Assembly (NCBI GenBank): GCA_964547995.1
Contig: CAZJRB010000065.1
Coordinates: 1-42,176, forward strand
Direction: 5' to 3'
Source of the DNA: CAZJRB01 sp964547995
GTDB taxonomy: Bacteria > Planctomycetota > Planctomycetia > Pirellulales > Thermoguttaceae
Length of the DNA stretch: 42,176 nucleotides
Part shown: in pieces, positions 13,930 through 21,889 of the stretch
How the letters are laid out: each line of letters starts with the position of its first letter
How positions within the stretch are numbered: the stretch's first letter is position 1
Made by a program: the position numbers and the translations under genes
The notes under the pieces: generated by a model
The model's database searches: none
The model's input: the letters and a program-made list of their open reading frames with translations, nothing else
Told to the model about the DNA's origin: nothing

Positions 13930-16384
13930 CCGACTGATCGTACTCGCGGCCGTCTCCGGGCTCTTCGTCTTGCTGTTTTTCGGTGCGTTGTTCCGCTCGG
14001 GGGTGTTCGTCTTTCGCGACGCGGGCCACTTCTACTACCCCTTGTTCAAGCTGGTTGCCGACGAGTGGGCGGCCGGGCGCGCCCCGCTATGGAACCCGTA
14101 CGAAAACCTCGGGCAACCGCTGGCCGGGAACCCGACGGCAAGCGTCTTCTATCCCGGCAAGCTGATCTTCGCCTTGCCGATCGGCTACGCCTGGGCGTAC
14201 AAGATCTACATCACCGGCCACGTGCTGCTGGCGGCATGGGGGGCGTATCGGTTCGCCCGGCACATCAAAGCCGGCGTGGCCGCGGCTGGAATCTGCGCAA
14301 TTTCCTATGCCTTTTCCGGCAACGTGCTATTTCAATACTGTAACGTCGTCTTTCTGGTCTCTGCCGCATGGCTGCCGCTGGCGATGCTGGCAACTGACGG
14401 GATGCTGGTTAAGAAAAGCCTCCGCTGGGCGGTTGCGTTCGGCGCCGCCATGGCCATGATGGTCCTCGGCGGCGATCCGCAAATGGCGTACAATGCGGGG
14501 CTGCTGGCAATCTTGTACGCACTGCTCTTGTGGTTCCAAAAAGCCCCCGCACGCAGTGCGGGGGTTCGCGCAGCAACGGCAGAACCGACCCCACCACAAA
14601 ACGAGGAGCCCCCACACGCAGTGCGGGGGCTTTTCGCTCGGATTTCCACGTGTTGCGGTCTTTTCATTGTTGCAGTTGTTGTCGCCCTAATGCTTTCTGC
14701 AATTCAAGTCCTGCCATCGCTGGAGCTCACGCGCCGCAGCAATCGCCGGGCACCCGCGCTAGCCGATCGCTTCTTCGCCACGCTCGAACCGGGCGCCCAC
14801 TCGGAACACACGTACCACTTCAGCGTCGGGCCGTGGCGGCTGGCGGAATACGTCTGGCCGAACGTCAGCGGCCGGCAGTTCCCCGTCCACCACCGATGGC
14901 TGGGCACCGTTCCGGCTGAAGGCCGCGTTTGGACCCCATCGCTTTACATGGGCATCCTGCCGCTGTTGTTGGCCGTCTCCGCCATGCGATGGCGGCGGGG
15001 CGAACCCCGCGACCGCTGGCTCACATGGTTGGTCACCCTGGCGGTGATCGCCGCGTTGGGCTACTACAGTCTTGGGTGGTTGATGCTGGAGATGCGCCTG
15101 GAGACGGGCCTCGGCGGGCCGTTCGGCGGGTTGTACTGGCTGATGACGCTTCTGCTGCCGGGCTATGCCGCCTTCCGCTACCCGGCCAAGCTGTTGGTCG
15201 TCGCGGCGTTGGGCCTCAGCGCGCTGGCCGGGCGCGGCTGGGATGAAGCGTTTGACGGCTCGCCGGCCCGGGTGCGCCGCCTGTTGCTCGTCTTCGGCGG
15301 GTTGAGTCTGATCGCGGCGATGGCAGCCTTGGGCGTCCGGCCGTTCTGGGACGGCTGGCTTGCCGGGGTCCCGCCCGATATGCTCTTCGGCCCGCTCGAT
15401 ACGGCCGGCGCGTTTCGCGATCTGCTTTTCGCGTTTCTCCAAACGGCCGTTCTCAGCGGCCTGTTCTGGTGGCTGCTCCGCCAGAAGCAACGTGCTTCGC
15501 CCGCCGCGTGGGCGCCGATCGCCGTTTTGATCCTGGTGGCAGTCGATCTGGCGGTGGCGAACCGCTGGATGATCGCCTGCGCGCCGGCAAATCAGTGGGA
15601 AGAGCCGTCGAAACTGGCACAAGCAATCAAAGCTCACGCTGTTGAAGAAACTGCTGCCTTGCCCCCCCGCGTCTACCGCCACTCGATCTGGATGCCGCCC
15701 GCATGGGAAAAACGCGGTTCGCCCGGACGCCTGGCCGATGCCATGCGTTGGGATCGCGATACGCTATGGCCGAAGTACAATCTGCTCGGGCGCATCTCGG
15801 TCATCCGGGTAGACGGCACGATGAGGCTGGCGGACTACGAGGAGTTCTTGCGGACCGGAAGCGGCGGTGATGCACTGCCGCCGGGAGTCGATGCGCTCGA
15901 TGCCGGGCGGTTGGCCGAGTGGGTCATCATGCCGGGCAATAAGTCCCTCCCCGGTGGGAAACGAGTGGAAACGGGTGACGCAGATGCCTCGCTATGGCAC
16001 AACCCCGATCACCTGCCCAGGGCATGGATTTCCCGGTCCTCGTCCCCTGCCGAATCGTGCAGCATTGTCCATTTCGATCCGCTCCGGGTGGAGATTGAAG
16101 CGGAACTGACCGCCCCGGGCACGGTCGTCCTCTGCGAGCAATACTACCCCGGCTGGACGCTCGACGTTACGACCGCCGGCCAGACCCGCCGGGTGCCCAT
16201 TCTGCCTGCCAACAGCATCATGCGCGGCGTGCCGTTGCCGGCAGGCAGCCACCGGTTGCTCTTCCGCTACCGGCCGGCGAGTTTCCTGTGGGGGGCAATC
16301 CTCAGCGGGCTGGCATGGGTGGCATTGATCGTATGGGGCGGCGTGAGTTGGTTTGCCCGTCGCCGCCGTGCCGGCGGCGGCTAA
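13907..16384 (+). CDS. YfhO-like large membrane protein
   Basis: The 825-residue protein has many transmembrane helices in its first 630 residues and a soluble C-terminal part of about 150 residues closed by a last helix (FLWGAILSGLAWVALIVWGG). Early motifs DAGHFYYPLFKLVADEWAAG and PLWNPYENLGQPL are typical of YfhO-like proteins, which are GT-C-related and linked to glycosylation of cell-envelope polymers in Bacillus. The C-terminal EQYYPGWTLDV and PLPAGSHRLLFRYRP are also typical. Substrate unknown. A palindromic element (14539-14634) lies in frame and adds about 32 residues between two helices without breaking the gene. Confidence 0.85.
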   Translation: MSRTRHPNRLIVLAAVSGLFVLLFFGALFRSGVFVFRDAGHFYYPLFKLVADEWAAGRAPLWNPYENLGQPLAGNPTASVFYPGKLIFALPIGYAWAYKIYITGHVLLAAWGAYRFARHIKAGVAAAGICAISYAFSGNVLFQYCNVVFLVSAAWLPLAMLATDGMLVKKSLRWAVAFGAAMAMMVLGGDPQMAYNAGLLAILYALLLWFQKAPARSAGVRAATAEPTPPQNEEPPHAVRGLFARISTCCGLFIVAVVVALMLSAIQVLPSLELTRRSNRRAPALADRFFATLEPGAHSEHTYHFSVGPWRLAEYVWPNVSGRQFPVHHRWLGTVPAEGRVWTPSLYMGILPLLLAVSAMRWRRGEPRDRWLTWLVTLAVIAALGYYSLGWLMLEMRLETGLGGPFGGLYWLMTLLLPGYAAFRYPAKLLVVAALGLSALAGRGWDEAFDGSPARVRRLLLVFGGLSLIAAMAALGVRPFWDGWLAGVPPDMLFGPLDTAGAFRDLLFAFLQTAVLSGLFWWLLRQKQRASPAAWAPIAVLILVAVDLAVANRWMIACAPANQWEEPSKLAQAIKAHAVEETAALPPRVYRHSIWMPPAWEKRGSPGRLADAMRWDRDTLWPKYNLLGRISVIRVDGTMRLADYEEFLRTGSGGDALPPGVDALDAGRLAEWVIMPGNKSLPGGKRVETGDADASLWHNPDHLPRAWISRSSSPAESCSIVHFDPLRVEIEAELTAPGTVVLCEQYYPGWTLDVTTAGQTRRVPILPANSIMRGVPLPAGSHRLLFRYRPASFLWGAILSGLAWVALIVWGGVSWFARRRRAGGG
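14539..14634. repeat. In-frame palindromic element inside the YfhO-like gene
   Basis: Arms of 14 bases (14539-14552 and 14621-14634, containing AAGCCCCCGCAC and its complement) are exact inverse complements. Each end is itself a hairpin around the loop GCA (14544-14564 perfect, 14609-14629 with one mismatch). The span of 96 bases is a multiple of three and is read as KAPARSAGV... to ...EPPHAVRGLF, a hydrophilic stretch unlike the surrounding helices. Confidence 0.75.
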
Positions 16385-16437
16385 ACAATCCCCCCACTTT
16401 CCGCGGCGGCTAAACAATCCTCCTTCTTCCCTCTCTC

Positions 16438-18534
16438 CTAATCCTCCTCCTCTTTCACCTTCGCGGCCGCGATGATTTCCTGCTGGATGTTCGAGGGGAC
16501 GATGTCGTAGTGGCTCAGCTCGATCGAGTAGCTGCCGCGGCCGCCGGTGATGCTCGAGAGGCTTCGGGCGTAGGTGGTCACCTCGGCCAGGGGAACCTCG
16601 GCGATGACAGTCTGAAGGTCGCCGCCGGCCGAATCCATGCTCAGCACGCGGCCGCGACGCCCCGACATGTCGCTTGAGATGTCGCCGACGTTGTCGCCGG
16701 GCATGGTCACCTCGATCTTCACGATCGGCTCCAAGAGCGCCGGCTTGGCTTCGCGAAAGACGTCTCGGAAAGCCATCGTGGCGGCCGTCTTGAACGCCTG
16801 CTCGTTGCTGTCGACCGGATGGTCCTTGCCGAAGTGGACTTCGACGCAGACGTCCTGGATGCGGTAACCGGCGATCACGCCGCGACCGATCCGGTCGCGG
16901 AAGCCCTTTTCCACGGCCGGCATGAAGTTGCTGGGGATCACGCCGCCGGTGATCGAGTCGATCCAGAGGAAATTGTCCTCGGGGAAGTAGTGCGGTTCCT
17001 TCATCGAGGGGAACCGCTGCTTCGTGGCATATTCCTCGACATTGGTGCCCTTGGGGAAGGGGAATACGCGGATGTGGACCTCGGCGAACTGCCCCGCGCC
17101 GCCGGTCTGCTTCTTGTGGCGGTACGACCCCTCCGCGTTCGCCTGGACCGTCTCGCGATAGGGGATTTTCGGCAGCTTGGTGTCGACGGCCACCTTGTCG
17201 CGGCGGCCGAGCCGTTCCTGGATGATCTGCAAATGGAGTTCGCTCATGCCGGTAATGACCGTTTCCTTCGTCTGCATGTCGAGCTCACGGCGGAACGTGG
17301 GATCTTCCTCGACGATCTTCTGCAAGGCGCCGGAAAGCTTTGTCTGGTCGCTGCGGCTCTTGGGCGTGACGGCCAATCCCACCATCGGCGTCGGAAACAC
17401 CATCGGCGGGATGGCCAGCTCACCAAGAACGCTGTTGGTGTGGAGTTCTTCCATCTTGACCACGGCCACGATATCGCCGGGGCCGGCCAACTCGACCGGC
17501 TCCGTCTCGTTCGCCTGAACCCGCAGCAATTGGCCGAGCTTGACCCCTTTGCGTGCGCCGACCACCGGCACGGTCATGTCCTTGGCGAGCTTGCCTGAGA
17601 AGACACGAATGAAGGTCAGCTTCTGCACGAACGGGTCGATGCGGGTCTTGAAGACGCGGGCGACCAGGGGGCCGTCCGGGGCGGCCTTCACTTCAACCTC
17701 TTCGCCGTCGGCGGTCTTGGCGGTTCGCTTCAGGGCCCCGGGTGGCAGGGCGCACATAGCCATCGCGTCGAGCAATTCCGGCACGCCGACTCCTGTCTTC
17801 CCTGAGCAACAGACGATCGGGATCAAAGTGCCCTCGGCCACTGCCTGGACAATCAGCCGCGACAGCTCTTCATCGGTCGGCGTCTCGCCCTCCAGGTACC
17901 GCTCCATGACGTCGTCGTCGACCTCGACAATCGATTCGAGTAACGAAACGCTGATTTCGTTGGGGTCGATCAGCGCGCCGTCGGTGTCGTCGGGCACCTT
18001 CAAGGTGCCGGCAACGCCGCGAAAACCGCTCCCCTGGCCCAAGGGAACGTTCAGCAGCACGCAGGCATTGCCGAACAGATCCTTGATGCCGTCGATTAAC
18101 GCGGGGAAATCGATGTTGTCGGAATCCATTTTGCCCAGGACGATCATTCTTCCCAGACCGGCCTTCGCGGCTTCGTTGAACACACGGCGGGTGTTGACTT
18201 CGATACCCGCCTGGGCGTTGATCACGATCGCGGCCGTGTCGACTCCCCCCATTGCGCAGATCGCCTGGCCGATGAAATCGGGATAGCCGGGCGTGTCGAT
18301 CAGGTGGAAGTGCTTGCCCGAATGGCCAAAATGGACAACGCTCGCCTCGATCGAATATTGGTGCTGCTTCTCCTCGTCGTCGAAGTCACAGATACTGGTG
18401 CCGTCGTCTACGCTTGCCTGGCGTTTCAACGTGCCGGTGGAAGTCAGGATCGTGTCGGCCAGGGTCGTTTTGCCGGACGAGCCGTGTCCGCACAGGGCAA
18501 TGTTGCGAATGTCCTCGACTTTGTATTTCGCCAT
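16438..18534 (-). CDS. Elongation factor G paralogue (EF-G-like, FusA2 type)
   Basis: The 698-residue GTPase has all EF-G domains. G1 is GHGSSGKT (16-23) and G3 is DTPG (80-83). The G4 motif reads GKMD (134-137) instead of NKxD, checked on the DNA (GGC for the first residue). The effector region has QHQYSIEAS where classical EF-G has a conserved RGITI-type element, so this is the divergent EF-G-like subfamily and not the housekeeping factor. Domain IV and V motifs (GGAGQFAEV and SGRRGRVLSMDS) are present. Whether it acts in translocation, ribosome recycling or stress is unknown. It lies 50 bases downstream of hisA. Confidence 0.88.
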   Translation of the reverse strand: MAKYKVEDIRNIALCGHGSSGKTTLADTILTSTGTLKRQASVDDGTSICDFDDEEKQHQYSIEASVVHFGHSGKHFHLIDTPGYPDFIGQAICAMGGVDTAAIVINAQAGIEVNTRRVFNEAAKAGLGRMIVLGKMDSDNIDFPALIDGIKDLFGNACVLLNVPLGQGSGFRGVAGTLKVPDDTDGALIDPNEISVSLLESIVEVDDDVMERYLEGETPTDEELSRLIVQAVAEGTLIPIVCCSGKTGVGVPELLDAMAMCALPPGALKRTAKTADGEEVEVKAAPDGPLVARVFKTRIDPFVQKLTFIRVFSGKLAKDMTVPVVGARKGVKLGQLLRVQANETEPVELAGPGDIVAVVKMEELHTNSVLGELAIPPMVFPTPMVGLAVTPKSRSDQTKLSGALQKIVEEDPTFRRELDMQTKETVITGMSELHLQIIQERLGRRDKVAVDTKLPKIPYRETVQANAEGSYRHKKQTGGAGQFAEVHIRVFPFPKGTNVEEYATKQRFPSMKEPHYFPEDNFLWIDSITGGVIPSNFMPAVEKGFRDRIGRGVIAGYRIQDVCVEVHFGKDHPVDSNEQAFKTAATMAFRDVFREAKPALLEPIVKIEVTMPGDNVGDISSDMSGRRGRVLSMDSAGGDLQTVIAEVPLAEVTTYARSLSSITGGRGSYSIELSHYDIVPSNIQQEIIAAAKVKEEED

Positions 18535-18584
18535 CGAACGATTCCTCTGGGATCAGGTGTTCTATTGCGCCGCCATCGGCGTTA

Positions 18585-19298
18585 CTACCCGGCCGCAGCT
18601 AATGCGTCCGGTAGAGTTAGTGTTCCTTCGTACAATGCCCGGCCAATAATGCAGCCGGCCATCCCCGCGGCTGCCAGCCGGGCAACATTTTCTTTGGCGG
18701 TGACTCCGCCGGAGGCAATCACCGGCCACGCAACCGCTACCTGCATCTCGGCCATCGCCGGCAGGTTCGGCCCGCGGAGCATCCCGTCGGTGGCGATGTC
18801 GGTGTAGACCACCGCCGCGATCGGCTCGCCGGCAAACTGCGCGGCCAGTTCGGTCGCCTTCACGTCGCTGGTCTCCAGCCAACCATCGGTGGCCACGCGG
18901 CCCTCCCGGGCGTCGATCCCCAGGACGAGCTTGCCGGGGAATTTCCCGCACATTTCGCGGAACCAATCCGGTTCCCGGAGTGCCAACGTGCCGATCACCA
19001 ACCGCGAGAGTCCCAAATCGAGCAATTCGCGGATCGTTTCCTCGTTTCGGATGCCGCCGCCCAACTCGCAGGGGATGTCGACCGCTTCGACAATCGCACG
19101 AACGCTCTGGAGGTTGGCCGGGCGCCCCGCCCTGGCCCCGTCGAGATCGACCAGGTGGAGATGCTGCGCCCCCAGCTTGCCCCAATGGAGAGCCATGGCG
19201 GCCGGATCATCACCAAAAACGGTCTCCCGATCGTAGTCGCCCTGCTGGAGACGTACGCACTTCCCCCCGCGCAGGTCGATCGCCGGCCAGATTTCCAC
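18585..19298 (-). CDS. hisA: Phosphoribosylformimino-AICAR ribotide isomerase
   Basis: The product isomerises ProFAR in histidine synthesis. With a GTG start at 19298 it has 237 residues, close to the usual 240, and begins VEIWPAIDLRGGKCVRL, the normal HisA opening with its catalytic Asp. GGGIRNEET, GTLALREPDW, TDIATDGMLRGPN and IASGGVTAKENV show the complete TIM barrel and phosphate sites. GTG is preferred since an AGGAG ribosome site stands 10 bases before it; the ATG at 19322 has none. hisH lies 151 bases upstream, with a repeat in the gap. Confidence 0.93.
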   Translation of the reverse strand: MEIWPAIDLRGGKCVRLQQGDYDRETVFGDDPAAMALHWGKLGAQHLHLVDLDGARAGRPANLQSVRAIVEAVDIPCELGGGIRNEETIRELLDLGLSRLVIGTLALREPDWFREMCGKFPGKLVLGIDAREGRVATDGWLETSDVKATELAAQFAGEPIAAVVYTDIATDGMLRGPNLPAMAEMQVAVAWPVIASGGVTAKENVARLAAAGMAGCIIGRALYEGTLTLPDALAAAG

Positions 19299-19410
19299 GC
19301 GTTCGCTACTCCTGCCCACCATCGGGCAAAACGCCAAAACTCGCAATATGACATAGAACCGGCGACGCTGCAAGATGGTTGGCGAAAGCGGGTGATGCAC
19401 ACCGGCAAAA

Positions 19411-19440
19411 CAGGAGGGGGGGCACCCGTCCCAAAATCCC
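19411..19440. repeat. Dispersed repeat between hisH and hisA
   Basis: A run around GGGGGGCACCCGTCCC here is a relative of the right half of the element at 5839-5899. It breaks the spacing of the hisH-hisA pair. Confidence 0.45.
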
Positions 19441-19449
19441 ACTCGGCAC

Positions 19450-20055
19450 TCACAATTCCGCAAAATTCTTCAGCATCCGTAGCCCGGCGGACTGGCTCTT
19501 CTCCGGGTGGAATTGTGTGGCGAAGAGGTTCTCACGCCAGATCATGGAGCAGAAAGGCCCTCCATAGTCGGTTTCCGCGGCGATCACGTCGCGGTTCTCG
19601 GGCATCACGTAGTAGGAGTGGACGAAGTAGAAGAAGGTCCCCTCCTTGATGCCCTCGAGAATCGGGGCCCGCCGCGAAATCGAGACCCGGTTCCAGCCGA
19701 TCTGAGGAACGGAGAATTCACTTGGCAGGTCGAACCGGACGACCTCGCCGGACAGAACGCCCAGCCCCTTGTGTTCGCCGTTTTCGTAGCTTACGTCGAA
19801 GAGCAGTTGCAGCCCGAGACAGATTCCGAGAAAGGGTTTGCCCGAGTCAATCGCCTCGAGCACCGGTTCCATCAGTCCGCGATCCTGCAATTCGTGTACG
19901 GCATCTTCAAAGGCCCCGACGCCCGGCAGGACGACCTTCCCGGCGGCGGCGACATCGGCCGGGGCGCCGGTCACCAGGGCCCGGTGACCAACCTTCTCGA
20001 AACCCTTCTGCACGCTGCGAAGGTTACCCATGCCGTAGTCGACGATCGTGATCAT
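19450..20055 (-). CDS. hisH: Imidazole glycerol phosphate synthase, glutaminase subunit
   Basis: The 201-residue class I glutamine amidotransferase supplies ammonia to HisF. The catalytic nucleophile is C79 in GKPFLGICLGLQLLF, and H183 and E185 lie in FHPEKSQ. The start MITIVDYGMGNLRSVQKGF at 20055 is canonical, and the 18 further upstream codons lack homology. hisF is not in the window. The downstream hisA suggests a small histidine cluster with hisF elsewhere. Confidence 0.95.
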   Translation of the reverse strand: MITIVDYGMGNLRSVQKGFEKVGHRALVTGAPADVAAAGKVVLPGVGAFEDAVHELQDRGLMEPVLEAIDSGKPFLGICLGLQLLFDVSYENGEHKGLGVLSGEVVRFDLPSEFSVPQIGWNRVSISRRAPILEGIKEGTFFYFVHSYYVMPENRDVIAAETDYGGPFCSMIWRENLFATQFHPEKSQSAGLRMLKNFAEL

Positions 20056-20124
20056 AGTGGGGGCGGTGCCTCGGTGTACGGGATTTCCCGCAACGGTAGC
20101 GGCGGGCAAGCCCGCCCGCTAAAC

Positions 20125-20946
20125 CTATTGCCGTGCCTTCTCCGGATACACCACCAGCTCGACGCGACGGTTGCGCCGTTTTCCGTCCGGTGTGGCGTTT
20201 GAGGTAACCGGATGGTTGCTGCCGTGCCCGACGACGAACACCTGGCCCGACTTCAGCCGCGTACGGTTCAACAAGACGTCGTAAACGGCGATGGCCCGGG
20301 CGACGGACAACTCGTGATTATTCCGCCAGCGGCCGCCGGTTACCGGGTCGCTGTCGGTGTGCCCTTCGATGCCGATGATCTGCTGCGGATAGGCCGTCAG
20401 CAGCTCGGTGGCGGCCGTGGTGATCAGGCTGGCTGCGCCGGGCCGGAGCCGGGCACTGCCCGGCTCGAACAACTGGCCGCCGGGCAGTTCGACGCGGATC
20501 ACCTCGCCGTCGCGCCGGACGTGGGCGTCGGGAAGACTGATCGACGGCAACGTCCGAAGCAGGCTATTGTTCGGGGTGATTGCCACACCGCCGCGCCGCC
20601 GGAGCGAGGCCGTCAGTGCCTGGACCTTCTGATCGCTGGATCGCTGTGCCTTCCGCGTTTCGGCCAGCTCGGTAGTGACGCTGCGAAGCTGCTCCCGCAG
20701 CGCGCGTACCTGGTCCTCGGCCAGCTTGGTCTGTTGGCGGGACTGGGCCAGCAACGAGCCGAGTTCCTGATTGTCGTTGTCCAAGGCGGATGCCCGACCC
20801 TGCAACTGCTGCTGCTGCCGCGAGAGGGCGAGCTGTTGCTGCTTGAACTGGTCGACTTGGCCTTTGAGCACCATCGAACTGTCGGCACAACCCAACAGCA
20901 AGACCAACCCAGCGACAAGCCACGAAGCACCGGTGAACCGTCGCAT
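20125..20946 (-). CDS. OmpA-family lipoprotein with coiled coil
   Basis: The 273-residue protein has a lipoprotein signal (LVLLLGC, C20 lipidated), a long Gln-rich coiled coil (about residues 27-110, with QQQQLQG and LRSVTTELAETRKAQ) and a C-terminal OmpA-like domain that binds peptidoglycan. Its hallmarks are IIGIEGHTDSDPV, the NNHELSVARAIAVYDVL helix and GKRRNRRVELVVYP. The arrangement matches outer-membrane lipoproteins that tether the envelope to the wall. It is monocistronic or first in a unit with hisH 69 bases downstream. Confidence 0.88.
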   Translation of the reverse strand: MRRFTGASWLVAGLVLLLGCADSSMVLKGQVDQFKQQQLALSRQQQQLQGRASALDNDNQELGSLLAQSRQQTKLAEDQVRALREQLRSVTTELAETRKAQRSSDQKVQALTASLRRRGGVAITPNNSLLRTLPSISLPDAHVRRDGEVIRVELPGGQLFEPGSARLRPGAASLITTAATELLTAYPQQIIGIEGHTDSDPVTGGRWRNNHELSVARAIAVYDVLLNRTRLKSGQVFVVGHGSNHPVTSNATPDGKRRNRRVELVVYPEKARQ

Positions 20947-21053
20947 GACATGTTCTCCCGAGAATCCATCGAAAAGGGGCTGCGGCCTCTGCCGGCGAGG
21001 GGGACCCGTTTATGGGGGGTGTCCGCGCAGCACATACCGCGACAAGGGGGCGA

Positions 21054-21082
21054 ATAGTAACGGAAGAGACAACGTCGGGCAA
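21054..21082 (-). promoter_or_regulatory. Possible promoter of the OmpA-type lipoprotein
   Basis: On the minus strand TTGCCC (21082-21077) and TACTAT (21059-21054) are 17 bases apart, about 110 bases before the ATG at 20946. Confidence 0.4.
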
Positions 21083-21224
21083 GGGCAATTTTCCCACCTT
21101 CCCGTCCCCCTGAATGGTAGGTGACGGGTGTTCGCCTCGTTTGCACCTTTCACATCGTCGACATTTTTGATATGGTTTCCTTCATCGTCGCAGAGTTTGA
21201 TGGACGATCTACAAAGATGCATTT

Positions 21225-21296
21225 GGCGCCGTAGCCAAGTGGCTAAGGCAGCGGATTGCAAATCCGCCATCGCCGGTTCAAATCCGGCCGGCGCCT
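21225..21296 (+). tRNA. tRNA-Cys (GCA)
   Basis: A full cloverleaf can be drawn. The acceptor stem GGCGCCG pairs with CGGCGCC. The anticodon stem GCGGA/TCCGC encloses TTGCAAA, with anticodon GCA at 21258-21260. The T arm GCCGG-TTCAAAT-CCGGC is intact. The discriminator base is T at 21296, and CCA is not encoded. A terminator follows at once, and the relic of an integrase gene lies just beyond, as expected for a tRNA used as an integration site. Confidence 0.95.
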
Positions 21297-21303
21297 CTTT
21301 TCG

Positions 21304-21330
21304 CCACCCTCCGCCGAGGGTGGTTTTTTT
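21304..21330 (+). terminator. Rho-independent terminator of tRNA-Cys
   Basis: CCACCCTC (21304-21311) pairs with GAGGGTGG (21316-21323) around a 4-base loop and is followed by seven T. Confidence 0.9.
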
Positions 21331-21336
21331 CGCCAA

Positions 21337-21889
21337 CTACTGACAGTGTAACGGGTTGCGTTTTCCCGTCCCCAAAGCCAGCCGGTAAACCATCGCCCGG
21401 TCAGGACCGCTGAGATTGTGTACGGGATCATCGGGTGTTCGCTTTTGCATCCACAGCCAGCGGGAGAAGCTCTTGACCGATCGCAGGTAGGAATTGCACG
21501 TTCGCAGGGATGCCCCCGATTCTCGCAACGCACTGATCGCCCGCAGGACCGCCGGTCAGGTCAGGGAGTCTCTCGGCGCCGCACTTCTCGGCTACCCACC
21601 GGATATGCTGACAGGTCATGCTGACGTGCTTTGGGGTGTTCTGCTTGTCCTTCAAGTAGTCCTCGAAGTCGTCCACATGCTTTTGTAGGGAACGGCGGCG
21701 ATGTTTGGCATACCGCTCTTGTGTAACGTCGATCATGCCCTGGCGTCGCTTCTCGGCCTCGGTTTCCAGCTTGTTTGCCAACTGCATCGCCGCGTCCTTG
21801 TCGGCAATCCGCGTTCCCTTCTTTCGTCGCTGCCCTTCATGGTCGAACCATTCGACCGTGCAGTTGTTTTTCGGCCGATCCTCAGGCAT
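21337..21889 (-). pseudogene. Broken tyrosine recombinase (phage-type integrase)
   Basis: Two minus-strand frames read as one protein. The first (start 21889, MPEDRPKNN) holds the N-terminal DNA-binding part with CTVEWFDHEGQRRKKGTRI and the helical core-binding region (QKHVDDFEDYLKDK). Near 21553 a single-base shift moves the homology to a second frame that continues AISALRESGASLRTCNSYLR and KSFSRWLWMQKRTPDD. That frame then jumps to MVYRLALGTGKR, the start of the catalytic box I region, and stops at 21337. The linker before box I seems shortened, and everything after it (the HxxR and Tyr motifs) is missing. The start overlaps the following minus-strand gene's stop by 8 bases. The enzyme cannot be active. 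Confidence 0.8.

Noticed and set aside
19296..19322. ATG start of hisA at 19322.
   Set aside because: The ATG has no ribosome site; the GTG at 19298 does, and it gives the standard HisA beginning.
21141..21173. A promoter for tRNA-Cys from TTGCAC and TGATAT.
   Set aside because: The spacing is 21 bases, too far from 17, so it was left out.
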